DNA of 5,228 nt from an uncultured Pyrinomonas sp. (GTDB taxonomy: Bacteria; Acidobacteriota; Blastocatellia; Pyrinomonadales; Pyrinomonadaceae), in NCBI GenBank assembly GCA_937135995.1, contig CAKZOF010000503.1, positions 1-5,228 of the forward strand, read 5' to 3'. Every line of letters starts with the position of its first letter. Position 1 is the stretch's first letter. The translations under genes and the position numbers were made by a program. The notes under the pieces were generated by a model. That model saw only the letters and a list, made by a program, of their open reading frames with translations, had not been told where the DNA came from and searched no databases. Of the stretch, positions 1 to 5,228 are shown one piece after another.

Positions 1-1335
1 GGCAAAACTTCCGATCCAATCGTGTTGCAGCTGGAGGTGACGGCGGCGCGCGCGCCAGCATCGGCGGAGGCGTTGCGCTACTTGCTGGCGTGCGAGTTGG
101 TAGAGGCCGTCTACCGACAGGCTGGCATACAGATCAGCCGCGCCGCCGCCGAAGCCGTGGCCGTGCGCCTTTTGGCGCGAGGGATAGATTTCACAGGGCG
201 TCAGGATCGAAACGGGCAGCTTATCTGGTACCCACAGGATGGGTTGCTGCCGCAACCCGAACGCAGAGCCGATGGGAAGTTGGTTTACAGGCTCATCATC
301 ACAAAGCGCGTGGTGGACGACTTGCTTGCCTACCGTGCGTTGGCCGAAGAGGTGTCGCGCAGCGGGGCGCTGAGCATGCGCGAGAGCGACTTGCTGATGC
401 GCGTGAAACGTGCGCTCGAGATAGCGTTGGAGCGTGGCTACTTGCCGGAGGAGCTACGCCGCGCGCTGCGTGAGCAGGTGAGCCTTGATCAGCTAACGGC
501 GCTGTTGGTGACAGGGGCGACGCTTGGGGTGCTGGAGCGTGCCGGATTGCGCGGTGTAGCCGGGTGGATTAGCCTCGCGCTCGAGGCCAAACAAGATCTC
601 GAGCTGTTGATGGCGTGGGAGGAATTTTTGGCGGCGTGTGCGCGTGCGCGCAGCGAAGAGGAGTTGGATCAGGCGGCGCGGCTTGGTGGTCGGTTCTTTG
701 GGGAGCTTGGTGCGACGGCGGTGGTGCAAGCGGCGTTGAAGGTTGGGAAGCTGGTTGGGCGCGTCGGGGCACACGCGGCGAGCGAGCGGCTGAGTCGGAT
801 GGCCGTCGAGCGTTTGGACGAGCTGCACGGCGGGCACAGCCTGCGACGGCACGGGGCACACTTGAGCGATCAAGAGCTACTGGAGCGGTTGACCAAGGGG
901 AAGGTGCCTGGCGAAGGCGGCAGAGTGCAGAAACACGCTGTGTCAGCCTCGACGCGATTTGCTAGCTCGCGCCTTCAAGTGCAGACCTACCGCAAGGCGA
1001 TTGACTTGTTCATAAAGCAGCGTGGAGAATTGACCGTTCCGCCCAGGCCGAACGAAAAACCGAAACAAACTCTGATCATTGAGTGGGACCGACCGATCGA
1101 TGAAGGGTTTGTTGGTGTGGGCCAGAAGGTCAAGCTAGCCAACGGGCAGCGTGTGTGGGCGCAGACGGCGGCGGTGGATGGCATCACGCGGACGCTGACG
1201 AGGTTCGAGTGGAACGCACAAGAAGGGCGTTGGAAGGTGGTGCAGCACTTTCCGTTGGCCAAGGGATGGGACAACACGACCAAAAGCTATGATCCCAAAC
1301 AGAAGGTTAACTTCGTTGGGATTCCGGTGGACTGA
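1..1335 (+). CDS. Polymorphic toxin C-terminal part, putative RNase A-like toxin domain (5' partial)
   Basis: The frame is open from base 1 and the first possible start, GTG at 22, has no Shine-Dalgarno, so this is most likely the 3' end of a longer gene. Residues are numbered from that GTG. Residues about 14-250 are mostly helical and look like the pre-toxin region of polymorphic toxins, including an A-rich helix and a 'SEEELDQAARLGGRFFGELG' stretch (211-230). Residues about 265-437 form a basic domain (from 270: 28 K/R against 17 D/E). It has a GGHSLRRHG motif (270-278; H272, H277), an 'SASTRFASS' segment (308-316) and a C-terminal 'WKVVQHFP' strand (404-411). This order resembles the bacterial RNase A-like CdiA-CT toxins (BECR-like fold is the alternative), which cut RNA in a target cell. 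The family match is from memory and moderate. The delivery domain lies outside the window, so the secretion route is unknown. The next gene is the likely immunity protein. Confidence 0.7.
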   Translation, partial: GKTSDPIVLQLEVTAARAPASAEALRYLLACELVEAVYRQAGIQISRAAAEAVAVRLLARGIDFTGRQDRNGQLIWYPQDGLLPQPERRADGKLVYRLIITKRVVDDLLAYRALAEEVSRSGALSMRESDLLMRVKRALEIALERGYLPEELRRALREQVSLDQLTALLVTGATLGVLERAGLRGVAGWISLALEAKQDLELLMAWEEFLAACARARSEEELDQAARLGGRFFGELGATAVVQAALKVGKLVGRVGAHAASERLSRMAVERLDELHGGHSLRRHGAHLSDQELLERLTKGKVPGEGGRVQKHAVSASTRFASSRLQVQTYRKAIDLFIKQRGELTVPPRPNEKPKQTLIIEWDRPIDEGFVGVGQKVKLANGQRVWAQTAAVDGITRTLTRFEWNAQEGRWKVVQHFPLAKGWDNTTKSYDPKQKVNFVGIPVD

Positions 1336-1337
1336 CC

Positions 1338-1344
1338 AAGGAGG
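1338..1344 (+). promoter_or_regulatory. Strong Shine-Dalgarno of the putative immunity gene
   Basis: AAGGAGG, a full anti-16S match, ends five bases before the ATG at 1350 and starts two bases after the toxin stop codon (1333-1335). It fixes the start of the downstream gene. It also suggests the immunity protein is translated independently and efficiently from the toxin message. Confidence 0.85.
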
Positions 1345-1349
1345 CAGAG

Positions 1350-1883
1350 ATGGAGCAGACGAAGAAGATCGTTCCGACAGACATCATCTTCGATTACCTC
1401 TATTACATCTTCTGCGGGTGGTTCCTCGATCACGAGGATCCGCCGTGGGACAAGAGCGTGACGGGAGAGGAGTGGTGGAAGTACGAGGGAGTACCGCCCG
1501 TGGATGGCAAAGCGCTCGATCCGTATCTGGAGAGGATGGCCAGCACAGCGCAGTTGATGGATGATCTTGAGGTGTTGCGGTGGGGCATCGACTACTACCT
1601 GTGCCATCCGGAGATCGACTTGACGGACGCCGACTTTGCCTATTGTGAGAACTTCGGTTGGGAAGACGCCGAGGTGCGCGAGGTGTTGAAGTACATCCGG
1701 CGGCGGTTATGGCCGGAGGTGGAGGTCAACTGCGCGGAGGTGCAGGATGTGGAGTTGGTGCACATACCGGTGGACGAATGGTGGGATCAGCGCGTGGGAG
1801 GCTGGAAGAAGCGGCACGAGGAGGTGGAGGAGGATGTCAAGCGGGGCAATCTGTGGTGGGTCAAAAAGCTCGATCCGGAGTAA
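1350..1883 (+). CDS. Putative cognate immunity protein, acidic and Trp-rich
   Basis: This 177-residue protein starts 14 bases after the toxin stop, behind a perfect Shine-Dalgarno, so the two genes almost certainly share a transcript. I do not recognise its family. It is strongly acidic (41 D/E against 20 K/R, about -21 net), which complements the basic toxin domain upstream. It contains 12 tryptophans, including three WW pairs (42-43, 144-145, 169-170), two of them in an EWW motif. There is no signal peptide and no clear membrane segment, so it should be cytosolic; residues 11-26 are aromatic and hydrophobic but interrupted by D15. The inferred role is to bind and block the toxin domain so that producer cells and siblings survive. 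Position, size and charge support this; no homology does. Alternatively it could be an adaptor or chaperone for loading the toxin. Confidence 0.7.
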   Translation: MEQTKKIVPTDIIFDYLYYIFCGWFLDHEDPPWDKSVTGEEWWKYEGVPPVDGKALDPYLERMASTAQLMDDLEVLRWGIDYYLCHPEIDLTDADFAYCENFGWEDAEVREVLKYIRRRLWPEVEVNCAEVQDVELVHIPVDEWWDQRVGGWKKRHEEVEEDVKRGNLWWVKKLDPE

Positions 1884-2125
1884 GCGGAGATGATCTCGTG
1901 CGGCCATCGGTGCAGTAGGAGGGGCCGAAGCGGGGGTTGAGACACGGCAACGCCGGAGACGACGAGGCCCGACATTGACGGAGAAACAGCGGTGAACGGG
2001 CGAGTTGGGAGCGACAGTGTTTGTGCCGGCTTAGCAGCGTGGCGAGCGGATGGTCGCGATGCTGTGGCGAAGGGCGGACGAGTGTTTGCAAGCGACGACA
2101 GATGAGGCGAGCAGGCTGGACAGCT

Positions 2126-2204
2126 TTGCAACAGAAATGCAAGGAAACATTTTCGGCGAAACGCCGATAACAATAGTAGAGGCATTTGAAAAAGGGTAGG
2201 TGTG
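2126..2204 (+). repeat. Direct repeat copy 1 (~80 bp), structured
   Basis: This 79-base unit runs from TTGCAACAG to GGTGTG. It matches copy 2 with five single substitutions in its first ~68 bases, one extra A in the A-run of copy 2 and two changes near the end. It contains a perfect 6-bp hairpin, TCGGCG-AAA-CGCCGA (2153-2167). This sits inside a second perfect 6-bp pairing, AAATGC (2135-2140) with GCATTT (2182-2187). No T-run follows the hairpin on either strand, so it does not look like a simple terminator. It could be a structured RNA element, a protein-binding site or a small dispersed repeat. Confidence 0.85.
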
Positions 2205-2238
2205 ACGGACCGGCGACGGTCGAAGGAGAAAAGGCGGG

Positions 2239-2318
2239 TTGCAACAAAAATGTAAGGAAACATTTTCGGCGAAACGCCGACAATAATAGTAGAAGCATTT
2301 GAAAAAAGGGCCGGTGTG
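2239..2318 (+). repeat. Direct repeat copy 2 (~80 bp), structured
   Basis: This is the second copy, starting 113 bases after the start of copy 1 and ending 125 bases before the hydrolase start codon. The inner hairpin (2266-2280) is identical. In the outer helix (2248-2253 with 2295-2300) C has become T, which as RNA on the + strand still pairs as U-G. The other substitutions fall in predicted unpaired bases. Because 113 is not a multiple of three, a continuous reading frame would read the two copies in different phases, which argues against a repeated protein domain. Confidence 0.85.
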
Positions 2319-2425
2319 CTGAGTTGGCGGCGAGCTTGCAGCGAAGTCAGGAAAGAGTGTGGGCGAGCGGCCGACGGTAAGAGCATCTTTTCAAGTGGGG
2401 ATCCTGCGGGCAAGTCTGCGATAGT

Positions 2426-2434
2426 AGGAGGAGA
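2426..2434 (+). promoter_or_regulatory. Shine-Dalgarno of the murein hydrolase gene
   Basis: The purine stretch AGGAGGAGA lies about 9-12 bases before the ATG at 2444. It supports this start over the downstream in-frame ATG codons, which lack a comparable site. Confidence 0.8.
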
Positions 2435-2443
2435 GAAAAGATC

Positions 2444-4288
2444 ATGACTGTGCGAGTGAATGGTGTAGCGACAGCGAACACGACTTTCGAGAACTTCAAT
2501 GCGCCAGTGAGCGAGAAGGCGCAATCATCGGTGCCAGAGAGGGTGGGGGACTTTGCTGAGAAGGACCCGAATGTGTTGTTGGCCGGAGCGAACGGTGTTG
2601 ATCGAGCTAAGCTGCTGCGTGCAGAGTTGCTTGGACGCACGCCGGACAGCTTTGATTTCAATCTCATTCAAGGTGTGCGCAACAATCCCAACGTCACGCC
2701 GGAATTCATTGGGGAAGTGGTTGCTATGGCCCGGCGGCTCGGGACGCGCCCTGAGTGGTTATTGGCGGTGATGAGTTTCGAGACGGGTGGGACGTTTAGT
2801 CCTTCGCAGCGCAACCCGTTGAGCGGCGCGACCGGCTTGATTCAGTTTTTGCCGAGCACAGCGGCGTCACCGCCGTTGAACACCTCGACCGAAGCGCTCG
2901 CCCGATTGACACCGGTCGAACAGTTGCGCTATGTCGAGCTTTACCTTGCTCGGTTCAAGGGGCGGTTGAACACGTTGGAGGGGGTTTACACAGCGGTGTT
3001 GAGCGGCAGTCCGCGCCCCGATCCGCGCACGGCGCTCTTTCGTCAAGGCACGCGCGATTACGCGCAGAATCAAGGGCTCGACCTGAATCGCGATGGCGTG
3101 ATCACGTCGGGCGAAGCGACGGCGCAAGTCGCCGCGCGGTTGTTCGGCGGCGTCAACCGCGTGCAGCAGAGATTAATCGAGCTTGGGTTGCTTGGCATCG
3201 AGCGCCCGACAGGGAGCTACGGGCCGAAGACCTTTGCGGCCATTCAAGAGTTTCAGCGGCGCGAAGGCTTGCCGGTCACGGGATTGTTGGATGAAAGGAC
3301 GGGGCGTGCGCTGTTCGGCTTAGGCAAGCCGCAGTTGGAAGCGCCCAAGCCACCTGTGACAGAGTCGCCCGTGCCTAGCGGCAATCTGGCGCGCGGCGAC
3401 CGCGGTTCAGAGGTCAAAAAGCTACAGGATCTGTTGGTGGATCTGGGCCACATGACACGCGAGCAGGTGGCTACTGGTCCGGGCATCTTCGGTCCGCGGA
3501 CGGAGGCGGCGGTGAGGGAGTTTCAACGCGCGAACGGGCTTGCTGTGACGGGCAGGTTGGATGAAGCGACGCGCGCGGCGCTGGGCGCGATCGTCAGCGG
3601 CGTGCGGCGCGGCGCGCGCGGCCCGCTGGTTGCGGCCTTGCAGCAGCGCCTTGTGGAACTCGGGTATATGACGCAGGCTGAAGTGAGGACCGGGCCGGGC
3701 ATCTTTGGTCCGCGGACGGAGGCGGCGCTCAAGCGCTTTCAGGCGGAGAATGGCATCACGCAGACGGGTATTTTCGGTGTGATGACCTATCGTGCGTTGC
3801 AAAAAGCGGAATCGGGAAGAACCGAGAGGGTGGTGCCCGGACAAACCGTGCCCGCTGGTGGTGGAAGCTCGCTGCCACACGGCCGTCCCGTCAGTGGGCG
3901 CATCACGAGCGGTTTTGGGTTGCGTAGCGATCCGATGAGCGGCAATATAAAGTCTCACAAGGGAATTGACATCGGCGCCCCCATCGGCCCGCCCGTTCGG
4001 ACCACGGGCAACGGACGGATCATTTACGCTAACGAAGGGAATAATGGTGGCTTTGGTAAGCTCGTCATCGTCGATCACGGCAACGGTTACCATACCTACT
4101 ATGCGCATCTATCGCGCATCAACGTGCGCGAGGGGCAAAGGGTGAGCGATGGGCAGGTGATCGGCGCCGTCGGTTCGACTGGAAGATCCACGGGACCGCA
4201 CCTGCATTACGAGATCAGGCGAAGCTCGACACCTCGACCCTTCACGGGTGAGGCCATCAACCCAGCTCCATTTTTGGATCGGCGCTAG
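2444..4288 (+). CDS. Bifunctional murein hydrolase: transglycosylase, EF-hand, three PG-binding domains, M23 endopeptidase
   Basis: This 614-residue enzyme should degrade peptidoglycan with two catalytic domains. Residues about 80-205 form a lysozyme-like/SLT transglycosylase domain, with E113 in 'MSFETGG' as likely catalytic acid and a GLIQF motif at 131-135. Residues 213-224 (DLNRDGVITSGE) are a complete EF-hand calcium loop. Three PG_binding_1 domains follow at about 234-291, 316-381 and 388-454, each ending in an FQ...G...TG...T core. After a Gly/Pro linker, residues about 480-614 are an M23 (LytM/lysostaphin-like) domain with zinc ligands H505 and D509 (HKGID) and H588 of HLH (586-588), and H555 in YAHLS as the usual second catalytic His. 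All key residues are present. The N-terminus is polar with no signal peptide or membrane segment, so the enzyme needs lysis, a holin, or a dedicated secretion or tail-like device to reach its substrate. The next gene starts 34 bases downstream and may be cotranscribed. Confidence 0.93.
   Translation: MTVRVNGVATANTTFENFNAPVSEKAQSSVPERVGDFAEKDPNVLLAGANGVDRAKLLRAELLGRTPDSFDFNLIQGVRNNPNVTPEFIGEVVAMARRLGTRPEWLLAVMSFETGGTFSPSQRNPLSGATGLIQFLPSTAASPPLNTSTEALARLTPVEQLRYVELYLARFKGRLNTLEGVYTAVLSGSPRPDPRTALFRQGTRDYAQNQGLDLNRDGVITSGEATAQVAARLFGGVNRVQQRLIELGLLGIERPTGSYGPKTFAAIQEFQRREGLPVTGLLDERTGRALFGLGKPQLEAPKPPVTESPVPSGNLARGDRGSEVKKLQDLLVDLGHMTREQVATGPGIFGPRTEAAVREFQRANGLAVTGRLDEATRAALGAIVSGVRRGARGPLVAALQQRLVELGYMTQAEVRTGPGIFGPRTEAALKRFQAENGITQTGIFGVMTYRALQKAESGRTERVVPGQTVPAGGGSSLPHGRPVSGRITSGFGLRSDPMSGNIKSHKGIDIGAPIGPPVRTTGNGRIIYANEGNNGGFGKLVIVDHGNGYHTYYAHLSRINVREGQRVSDGQVIGAVGSTGRSTGPHLHYEIRRSSTPRPFTGEAINPAPFLDRR
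3476..3727 (+). repeat. Near-identical DNA in PG-binding domains 2 and 3 (216-bp period)
   Basis: The 36-base segment at 3476-3511 recurs at 3692-3727 with only two mismatches. Both encode the GPGIFGPRTEAA core (346-357 and 418-429). The offset is exactly 72 codons, one whole binding domain, so the two domains arose by internal duplication. The rest of the unit is more divergent. The first domain (234-291) is shorter and lacks this insertion. Confidence 0.85.
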
Positions 4289-4322
4289 TTAGCGTAAGAC
4301 GACGAGCTTGAAAATAAGCGAT

Positions 4323-5228
4323 ATGGAAAGAATAAACTGGGGCGCATTTCGTGTGAGGCAAGAGCTGAGCGGCGCAGGATTCCGCCGCTCAGCTCGGCTC
4401 TTTGCCATTTCTCTCTTACTGATTGGTTTGGGTTGCGGGCTTGCCGCGAGCGAAAAGTCATCACTGAGCGAGAAGAAGCCCGACGACCGTTTGGAGAAGC
4501 TCGCCGCCGAACTCTCGAAGGGCGGCGAGCCACGGCCAGTCCCGAGTTCCGACAGCGCATCGGTTGCAGTTCAGACGCAACAATCCGACAGCGCATCGGT
4601 TGCAGTTCAGAAGCAACAACAATCAAAAGAGCAAGATCCGATCAATAGAACTGATACCGACGAATTCTTGCTCGACAAGGAAGCGGCTTTTGCGAGCTAC
4701 CTGTTGGGCGGGGAAGACCTTGAGCCAAAGCCTGTGCCCGCCCAAGAACGAGAGCGCGTTTTGCGTGCTGTCTATGGCAGCGGCGCTTCGCGCTCCGAGG
4801 GGGGGGTGGCAGGAAAGGCCGAGATCGGAGGTGAAGGTGAGGGGTTCACTGCGCCTAATCGAAACGAGACGGTCTATCTGGTGCTGCCTAGACCTTTCGC
4901 CGCTGCTGACCCGCAGGCAGCCGCGGGTGCGGTGCTCGCCGTTTTTGAGGGCGGTCGGTTGACGCGCAAGATCGCGGCGGATGGGGCCAACGCCCTCGTG
5001 CGCCACATGGACTTCGATGGCGACGGCGTGCGCGAACTGCTTCTGCAAGGCAGTTTCTACAACATGGGGACTCTTGTGCTCAGCGCGCGCTTGGTCAACC
5101 TCCGGGGCGGCAAGCTCAACGTCGTCCATGATTTCGGCGTCGTCTACAGCAATCCGTGTGATGCCAAACCTGACGGCGAAGTGCTTGCTGCCATCTTGAC
5201 AGCGGAGTATGCCGAAACGCCGGATGAA
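4323..5228 (+). CDS. Exported protein with low-complexity linker and FG-GAP-like motif (3' partial)
   Basis: The frame is open for 302 codons from ATG 4323 to the window end, so the gene is cut at its 3' side. The start is uncertain: no good Shine-Dalgarno precedes ATG 4323, and GTG 4353 or TTG 4308 are alternatives. Residues 20-42 look like a Sec signal peptide: basic FRRSAR, hydrophobic core LFAISLLLIGLG, then CGLAAS. C38 lacks a good lipobox (G at -3), so signal peptidase I cleavage near A41/A42 is more likely than lipidation. Residues 43-115 are charged, Gln/Ser-rich linker with a tandem 12-residue repeat (76-99). From about 180 a globular part begins; DFDGDGVRELLLQG (230-243) resembles the Asp/Gly calcium-binding loops of FG-GAP/VCBS-type repeats. 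I do not recognise a specific family. It should lie in the periplasm or outside the cell. Its start is 34 bases after the hydrolase stop. Confidence 0.85.
   Translation, partial: MERINWGAFRVRQELSGAGFRRSARLFAISLLLIGLGCGLAASEKSSLSEKKPDDRLEKLAAELSKGGEPRPVPSSDSASVAVQTQQSDSASVAVQKQQQSKEQDPINRTDTDEFLLDKEAAFASYLLGGEDLEPKPVPAQERERVLRAVYGSGASRSEGGVAGKAEIGGEGEGFTAPNRNETVYLVLPRPFAAADPQAAAGAVLAVFEGGRLTRKIAADGANALVRHMDFDGDGVRELLLQGSFYNMGTLVLSARLVNLRGGKLNVVHDFGVVYSNPCDAKPDGEVLAAILTAEYAETPDE
4362..4395 (+). other. Perfect 13-bp inverted repeat (strong hairpin)
   Basis: GAGCTGAGCGGCG (4362-4374) and its exact reverse complement (4383-4395) flank an 8-base loop. It begins 74 bases after the hydrolase stop and is followed by the pyrimidine-rich GGCTCTTTGCC and TTTCTCTCTT rather than a pure T-run. 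It could be an intrinsic terminator or attenuator of the hydrolase message. However, it also lies inside the signal-peptide codons of the next gene (residues 14-24), where it would hinder early translation. Coding use of the same bases is the null explanation, though a perfect 13-bp stem is unlikely by chance. Confidence 0.6.
4548..4619 (+). repeat. 36-bp tandem repeat, two copies, in frame
   Basis: Two adjacent 36-base units (4548-4583 and 4584-4619) differ at one base (ACG versus AAG). They encode SDSASVAVQTQQ and SDSASVAVQKQQ, followed by an extra CAA codon. The unit is 12 codons, so copy-number change would lengthen or shorten the linker without breaking the frame. Confidence 0.95.

Larger units (their letters stand above)
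1884..2443 (+). other. 560-bp intergenic region with a paired repeat
   Basis: I see no convincing gene here. Forward frames are short: the longest ATG frame, 2050-2199, would give 49 residues with only a weak GAGCGG before the start. The long reverse-strand frames show no conserved motif and read the two repeat copies in different phases. I find no clear intrinsic terminator after the immunity gene and no good -35/-10 pair before the hydrolase gene, although one or both would be expected. The main content is the two ~80-bp repeats listed separately. The last ~20 bases carry the Shine-Dalgarno of the hydrolase gene. Confidence 0.6.

Noticed and set aside
1972..2104. Short GTG-started frame of 37 codons near 1992.
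   Set aside because: Only a short GGAG precedes it, there is no recognisable feature, and it overlaps other equally short frames.
2153..2167. TCGGCG-AAA-CGCCGA as an intrinsic terminator.
   Set aside because: The stem is short and no T-run follows in either orientation.
2282..2287. AATAAT as a -10 box for the hydrolase gene.
   Set aside because: No -35-like hexamer lies at the right distance, and copy 1 of the repeat does not keep the box.
2126..2318. The two ~80-bp repeats as a CRISPR array.
   Set aside because: There are only two long, imperfect copies with one 34-base gap; no array or cas gene is present.
1787..2524. Long open reverse-strand frames (245 and 145 residues) over the intergenic region.
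   Set aside because: They overlap each other and the 3' end of the immunity gene. They show no recognisable motif, and they read the two DNA repeats in different phases, as expected for chance open frames in GC-rich DNA.
3422..4108. A 228-residue reverse-strand frame inside the hydrolase gene.
   Set aside because: It is antisense to well-conserved domains with intact catalytic residues; its apparent repeats just mirror the duplicated PG-binding domains.
4380..4405. FRRSARLF as a twin-arginine export signal.
   Set aside because: It does not fit the S/T-R-R-x-F-L-K pattern; a plain Sec signal peptide explains it better.
4285..5129. Reverse-strand frames of 113 and 168 residues, and forward frames in other phases near 4433-5199.
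   Set aside because: The frame from 4323 has a signal peptide, an in-frame tandem repeat and a DFDGDG motif and is open throughout; the others are its shadows.

Overview
The window is GC-rich bacterial DNA. All four genes lie on the + strand. The organism cannot be named from sequence alone. A polymorphic toxin next to its probable immunity gene, a large multi-domain murein hydrolase of a type I associate with myxobacteria and related groups, and a secreted FG-GAP-like protein suggest a free-living, didermic, complex-lifestyle bacterium such as a myxobacterial/deltaproteobacterial or acidobacterial lineage. That assignment is inference only.

Bases 1-1335 hold the 3' part of a polymorphic toxin gene. 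Its frame is open to the left edge, so the N-terminal delivery region is missing. A long helical pre-toxin region leads into a basic C-terminal domain that resembles RNase A-like / BECR-type ribonuclease toxins. After 14 bases and a strong Shine-Dalgarno comes a 177-residue, strongly acidic, tryptophan-rich protein (1350-1883). By position, charge and size it is best read as the cognate immunity protein.

Bases 1884-2443 (560 bp) contain no convincing gene. They hold two copies of an ~80-bp direct repeat, about 90% identical and 113 bp apart. Each copy can fold into the same two-helix structure, and the only substitution within these helices turns a C-G pair into a U-G wobble. This is the least explained part of the window.

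Bases 2444-4288 encode a 614-residue murein hydrolase with, in order, a lysozyme-like transglycosylase domain, a perfect EF-hand calcium loop, three peptidoglycan-binding domains and an M23 zinc endopeptidase domain. It could cut both the glycan strands and the peptide bridges of peptidoglycan, yet it has no signal peptide. The second and third binding domains are a recent-looking 216-bp-period duplication.

Bases 4323-5228 are the 5' part of an exported protein gene that runs off the right edge. It has a signal peptide, a low-complexity linker with a 36-bp tandem repeat, and a domain with an FG-GAP-like Asp/Gly motif. A perfect 13-bp inverted repeat lies inside its signal-peptide codons, 74 bases after the hydrolase stop.

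Taken together, the left half is an inter-bacterial or phage-defence type toxin/immunity unit, and the right half is a cell-wall hydrolase followed closely by an envelope protein. Whether the two halves form one antagonism or lysis system is not shown by the sequence.
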